DNA from: Lactifluus volemus
Lineage: Eukaryota; Basidiomycota; Agaricomycetes; Russulales; Russulaceae
Assembly (NCBI GenBank): GCA_022376515.1
Contig: WTXI01000046.1
Coordinates: 1 to 64,000, forward strand
Direction of reading: 5' to 3'
DNA: 64,000 bases
Made by a program: the position numbers and the translations under genes. The notes below the pieces were generated by a model, which was given only the letters and a program-made list of their open reading frames with translations, made no database searches and had not been told where the DNA came from. This document shows, piece by piece, positions 59,025 to 64,000 of this stretch (the stretch's first letter is position 1; each line of letters opens with the position of its first letter).

Positions 59025-61675
59025 CTAAGTGGCGGGCACATGGCCTTCGTCTTGGCTGACAGCATCAATGCCTCGGAGTTGGTTTATGGCATTCGATTGG
59101 AAGTCTCTGTCAAAGCACTGTTGTCGGGGAACACCCTGGAGCTCGCGCAACGCTGCTTCTACGTGTCCCACATCGCTTTGATAGCCGTCGAGGATATCTA
59201 CCGTCAGACGCAGGAGACGGGTTGTGATGTATTCCGGGTATGTATAATTCGAGAAGATTCCACGGTCTTGGATAACGAGGTCGCAAATGAGATTCAGTAG
59301 AATCTGATGTGTTCCAAATGAGTCCTTGCTGTCCTTCCACGGAGAAATGATATTATCGAAAGTCTGTTTGTAGTACTCGTCGGTTTCTTTCAACTGTCTC
59401 AGGGCAAGAAAGAATAGCTCGACAGTATATCCCAGACCACAACCGTCACGTAGATCTCGGAGACGCCATAGCTGTCGCTTCATCGGGTCCTTGAGTCGGC
59501 GAAGCTGGACAGGTATCTGATTGATAGATTTTAGACTTCTGAGCGCCCTTTCGTGTCCCCCGGTGTGCGATCCATCCATAATATTGCGGAATTTACGACC
59601 GAGGGTGTGTAAGCTCCGAAGTTGCTGTAAGGGAAATACTAATTGGGGCAAGACAGGGGAGGTACCAATGGAATGAAAAATAAAAGCTTCGCTGACCAGG
59701 GCGGGTTCGGTGCGCCTGGACTCGTTGAATGATACTCCGGGAAGCTGCCGGGTTAAGGTGTGAGTGGCCTTGTCCATGGCATCTTGAAGAAGGGAGATCC
59801 TCCAGTCGACATTCTCGTTTACATCGGTTTCGTCTCCAATGCCTTCCAGCCCGGAAACGTCTGATTCGTGCGTGGAAAGGATCTCTTTGACCTGTGGTAG
59901 CGGTATGGGCTTGCTCGGGTCCAAGGGCTCGAGTGCTCGATCCAGTTCTTCGACGTAGTTCCACGCACCCTCCAGACGTCTGTCGATCGCCTCGGCACTT
60001 GCAAGCGCAGCTTCGTCCGAGGAGCCAAAGGGTGATTGGAGGCGAGCAAGTCCGCTCACCGCATATTGAGCCAGCTCGCTTAACAAATCGACCTTCAACA
60101 TCTGTCGAATAGCCACGAGTGAGACGCACGTCCAGCGCGCGGTGAGCAACGAGTGCGTGCCGCCTGCCGGCGATGCTGCTGATGCAGAGAAGGTATCTGC
60201 AAGGCCTAGTTCGCCAAGCAATCCCCCAATTTCTCCAAACATGTTTAACTTGGCACGAGCTTTGAACATAAGCAATGCTGCGACGTTGATGCAAGCACCG
60301 ATACGTCTAAGTCGTGCGTCTTCATTCGCGAAAAGACCGCCACGGTTGGCGCATGTAGCCAATAGGCGACCTATTCGTTGGCAGAGATCATCGTAAATCG
60401 TGGGATGTTCTGGAGTCGCGTTATCAGGAATGACTCCATCGTCGTCGGCTTTAAAGACTTCTTCCCACACTTTCTGGCCCCATTCTTCGTCGAAGGAACC
60501 GGGGATAGCCAAAGCGAACGTTTCCATCTCTGTGTCCTCCGTGACGTTGCTGAATAGCCATCGAATCCCTCTTTTATCACGGTCCATACGTCCATCGGTC
60601 TTCTCCATTGCTAGCTGCAATTGTCCCTTAGCCATGTGTGAACTCACAGGTTTCGGTTCCCCACCAGATCGCCGCCCAAGGACCTTCCGTCTTGAAAGTA
60701 GATACCAGAATAGGCCTGAGAGTGGGTTTTGGTATGGCCACTGTGGTTTCATGACAGGCGAAATCGTGCTGAAAAGATAGAAGAAACCGCAGAGGGCGAT
60801 GGGAGCAACGGTGGCGCGAAAAACGGTCATGTTGAGGTGGAACAACGAGTCGCAGAGCCCCGCAAAGAATAAGAAAAGGGAAACATGGATGAAAAAAGGG
60901 ACAGCTTGGGCCACGAAGAGCATGTGCGAGTTTTCGAGACCGTCATACAAATATTGACGCAGCCGTGCGCTCTTCAAAGGATGGCCATACCGGAAAACCT
61001 GCATGTGGTAGCGAACCCATTGCTGAACGAGTGTCGCGAGGAGTGCGGCAGAAAGACTGAATACGAGACTCATGGACCAGAAGACATTCACGCGGACATC
61101 AGACGATGATGGGGTGGAATCGGGGTAAGGAATTTGTGGTGGCGGTGGTAGGTCGGATGGGAAAGAAACCTGCTGCGCGATTGAGGCGAATTGCTGCTCG
61201 ATCCTCGTGAGTATCACAATGGTTTGTTGCTGAAAGTTAGCCATCATATGGGAAGGTGTTTCCTGCAGGGCCTGGCGGCTATCAAGAATGAAGGGGGTAA
61301 GAGTCGCGGAAAATAGACCAGACTACATGGCCACGATCAGAAAGTTAATCGATGCAGCATATTGTGCAAAACCTTTCAACGCACAAAAAGTAGGACACCA
61401 TCCATATCCTTCTTCAAGGTTTCGATCCGAGCGGTATCGTGACTCTTAGCCTCATCCTCATAAAGAGACCATAGGGCATTGGCACCATCGTTGAAATCCG
61501 GGATTTGTTTCTTCTTTGCGCTGTTGTTGCCATTGCTACCCTGGTCATCAACAGCGGGATCGTTGACATTCGTCCCTTTGCCATTAGTCAGATAGAACCT
61601 GTAGGAAGAGCGATGAGGGAGCGTAAAAAACTCACTGGAATTCGTTCCCCTTTCAAGGTCCCATGTCGAAGGCAT
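59025..61675 (-). CDS. DUF6535 family membrane protein
   Basis: Exon 1 (61675-61385) contains ANALWSLYEDEAKSHDTARI and MDGVLLF. A 62-bp GT-AG intron leads in phase to SGLFSATLTPFILDSRQALQ. The remaining exon runs to the stop at 59025, about 862 residues in all. This N-terminal pattern and a group of hydrophobic segments define DUF6535, a family abundant in Agaricomycetes. The segments are VLLFSGLFSATLTPFI, VFWSMSLVFSLSAALLATL, MLFVAQAVPFFIHVSLFLFF and APIALCGFFYLFSTISPV, so probably four membrane helices. The C-terminal 550 residues are helical and cytosolic in appearance. Function is unknown. The gene is intact as far as I can see and lies between GTPase copies 2 and 3 on the opposite strand. 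Confidence 0.88.
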
Positions 61676-61809
61676 GCTATTTATGATGCCCGCGATGGAG
61701 TGCGAGAAAGTTGAGACAAAGGGAGAGTAAGAGAAAATGAAACCGTCCGCGGCTGCAGTGTACGTACACGGCTCACTGTTGAGTAATCACTACCAAATGA
61801 CCGAATATT

Positions 61810-62091
61810 GACACAGCCTCAAGGCTGCTCTGGTACGTCACCGTTCCAATATTTCAATCATTCCTTAAGAGGGAACGAACTACGGTGGATCATCACCATG
61901 ATAGGTCTTGTCCACATGGCAATTGTTTTAAGACAATTCCGTGACGTGAGCCTTGTCATGGGGGTATAACCCTATGTGGACGTTACTTTATGAAGGGACA
62001 AGGACGACCCCTTCCCCATATTTATGCACTGACCAACCCTCACTGAGAAAACAACTATCCTCCCCTTTAATTCCGCCAAACTTTGAGTCTG
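61810..62091 (+). promoter_or_regulatory. Promoter of GTPase copy 3
   Basis: The blocks CCTCAAGGCTGCT, TACGTCAC (61834-61841), TATTTCAATCATTCCTTAA and CATATTTATGCA (62018-62029, about 73 bp before the ATG) match the promoter of copy 1 in the same order. The leader contains GAGAAAACAACTATCCTCC. Confidence 0.75.
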
Positions 62092-64000
62092 ATGGGTAAC
62101 TGTTGCTCCAGCACTGCCGACAATGATCCTCCTCCGCATCCGGCGTCGAGGAGTGAAGCTTCCCAACCCCAACCCCAACCAACCCTATCCACATCTCAGA
62201 TAGGTGCTCCCGTATCGCTGCAGTACAGTGCAGAAATAGCTGCCTCCTTAATACCCGAAGCACTCGATGACCGGCGATCTGAACGCGGAAGCATCAGGTC
62301 TCGGAGAAGTGTCAGGTCTCAAAGGAGTGTCAGGTCTCAACCCGCGCCGGACATGTATCAACGTCCAAGATCACAGTCTGCACAAGCGGCGTCACCTCGG
62401 CCAGAATGGCTTCCAAGTGCCAGTGTGCCTGTGCCTCCACTACCGCCAGCCATAAGGCCTAGGGCCATAACAGACGCTACTAGGACCCATCGTGCCCGTA
62501 CTAGATCGAGAAATGAGAATCGACCTGTCGACCTGCCACCCACTCCACAGCTACCCAGGCAGAATCGGAAATCCGCGCCGGATGAGAGTGGTCGCCGATG
62601 GCTCACTTCCACCGTGTGGAGCACGCTTTCTGACAACTTCAGGTAACTTACGCGTTCACGTTTCTCTCTCGTAAGCCATTACCAATTCAACTGTCATATA
62701 GATTCAGAATTCTCGTCGTGGGCAAGGTACGTGTTGATTATTATGTTTGCCTTACCTTAACCAATGGCAGGCCTTATGACAGAGCGACTCCGGAAAGTCA
62801 TCACTCATCAACTCGATCTTCAAAGTGGATACTGCGGTATGCATACCATCGTCTTTCGCACACATTTCCTAACCATTCTAATTATGCATTGGTCAACAAA
62901 AGTCGATACCCAGAACCACGGACATCAACACCGGGATTCCTTACTCCGACAACAGTCGTCTTATAGTCCATGAGTGCCCCGGATTTGAGCCCGGATACGT
63001 GCAAGACCTGCAAGTCATCCGGGATTTTATCACGGTCCGGACTGACGCGCGTCTCCCACCGTCGGAAAGATTGCATGTAATCTGGTAACCGAACAGCAAT
63101 GGAAGCGGCAGCAAGCTAATGAAAGCTCTCCTAGGATCTGCGTCCCCGTATCAGACCTCATCACTGGACATCTCGGAGACGGGGTACAAGAGATTTTGGC
63201 TATGAGACAAGGTAAATCTACTCGAGTAACTTTCTTTCTAATTAACAAACGTATGACCCTCAGCGCCTGCTGTTCTTGTATTTACGAAATTTGATATATT
63301 CTTCTCCCAAGTCCTTTTTGATATCTCGGGTGGTAACTCTCAACACACTCAACACCACGAGCTTGCGAAAGTCAGGGTACAGGAACTATACGAAGAATCG
63401 TGTCGCCTCCTACTCGGAAAGCAACCTAGGGATATCCCTGCGGAGATGGTTTCAAGTACTTGCTCCCTTGTGTGTGTTGTGCGGAACAGCTGATTGACTC
63501 TTTTGGTTGTTTACAGCGAAGCCGAGATTTGGTGACCTTATCTCCAAACTGTTTTCAACTACAAACAAGCTAGTTGCTGCGGTCCCACTCAGCGCTACTG
63601 TACCCTCCTCTTCATTTGAAGCAAGAGGTGGACCACACATTTCTCCCGTGTCCCTTGCGTGGTCCATAGCACAGAGAATAAACCGTGACGTAAACCTTCA
63701 AACATCCATCATGCACGTACTGTTATCTCTGTTCTTGAAATTTATTATCTTATCTTTTCCCGCAGTGTTGGGCGAAGCCGTGAATACGATATCCAACTCA
63801 CAGTCGATGACACTGACAAGGTTTCTCACGTAATATAGGGTATTGGCGTAATCTCGGGTCTAGTCGCGAATTCTCTGGGCGCACCATGGAGTACTGCATC
63901 GACACGATTCACAACGATGTCGTCGACGTTTGGAACCTTCGTGATCACAAGAAGGTCTTTTTCCTTTTGTTTTGACGGCTATATTTGTTCGCTGACAGCG
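62092..64000 (+). CDS. P-loop GTPase family copy 3, runs off right edge
   Basis: The ATG at 62092 gives MGNCCSSTADND (myristoyl Gly2, Cys4 and Cys5). The first exon is Pro/Ser/Arg-rich with short repeats (RSVRSQRSVRSQ) and ends LSDNFR. RFRILVVGK and SDSGKSSLINSIFKVDTA, across an intron, form the P-loop GK-S-D-S-G-K-S-S. Then follow DNSRLIVHECPGFEPGYVQD, LQVIRDFITVRTDA, PPSERLHVIW joined to ICVPVSDLITGHLGDGVQEI, APAVLVFTKFDIFFS (G4 motif TKFD), HISPVSLAWSIAQRINRDV, and YWRNLGSSREFSGRTMEYC with HNDVVDVWNLRDH at the window end. All junctions I checked keep frame, unlike copies 1 and 2, so this is probably the functional member. Dual acylation would place it on the plasma membrane or endomembranes (inference). 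The C-terminal VDLT...LIAQ part lies beyond the window. Confidence 0.83.

Noticed and set aside
61599..61640. A 37-bp intron in the first exon of the DUF6535 gene
   Set aside because: Removing it breaks the frame (a stop follows at once), while the unspliced sequence stays open and joins the next exon in phase.

Overview
This window looks like nuclear DNA of a mushroom-forming basidiomycete (Agaricomycetes). The evidence is short (about 50-60 bp) GT-AG introns in nearly every gene, several C2-NACHT-WD40 STAND (NLR-like) genes, basidiomycete-type laccases, a DUF6535 membrane protein, an F-box/LRR-like protein and nested LTR-retrotransposon debris. All intron-exon models were read by eye from translations and splice signals.

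Layout. From 1 to about 36.9 kb there is a tandem triplication of one cassette on the minus strand: a laccase gene followed about 0.6 kb downstream by an NLR-like gene (C2-like N-terminus, NACHT, WD40 repeats). Unit 1 spans about 1-7553 (its WD40 end runs off the left edge), unit 2 about 13990-23238 and unit 3 about 28672-36930. The spacer between units 1 and 2 holds an older, diverged NLR WD40 relic on the plus strand (7780-9099), a broken intron-bearing piece of a condensin subunit 1 gene (about 11400-13950) and a scrap of cassette spacer (11165-11375). The spacer between units 2 and 3 is a graveyard of LTR elements (LTRs at about 25598-26280, 26541-27104 and 27618-28155, plus an LTR end at 23605), one of them carrying a phased array of TGA(C/G)TCA sites.

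Every cassette gene shows decay, but with different lesions. Laccase 1 has three separate one-base losses. Laccase 2 has lost 242 bp that encode copper motif L3. Laccase 3 keeps all four copper motifs and a TATA box and shows one single-base loss. NLR copies 2 and 3 have complete C2-like and NACHT parts but differ greatly in near-identical WD40 repeats (about 14 versus 5). This is the pattern expected of fast-evolving fungal non-self recognition genes.

From about 37 to 50 kb there is ordinary, sparse gene content: poorly resolved hypothetical genes (about 38.9-40.3 kb), an SPFH/Band 7 (flotillin-like) gene (41731-44045, minus) and an F-box protein (47559-49297, plus). From 50 kb to the right edge there is a dispersed family of three plus-strand P-loop GTPase genes (50399, 53312 and 62092). 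They have MGN-type N-termini for lipid anchoring, a P-loop split by an intron at a fixed place, and a shared promoter layout. The first two carry frameshifts and the third looks clean up to the window end. A DUF6535 four-helix membrane protein gene (59025-61675, minus) lies between the second and third.

The recurring theme is birth and death of immunity-like gene families: tandem copies of NLR plus laccase and of acylated GTPases, with usually one better-preserved copy among decaying ones.
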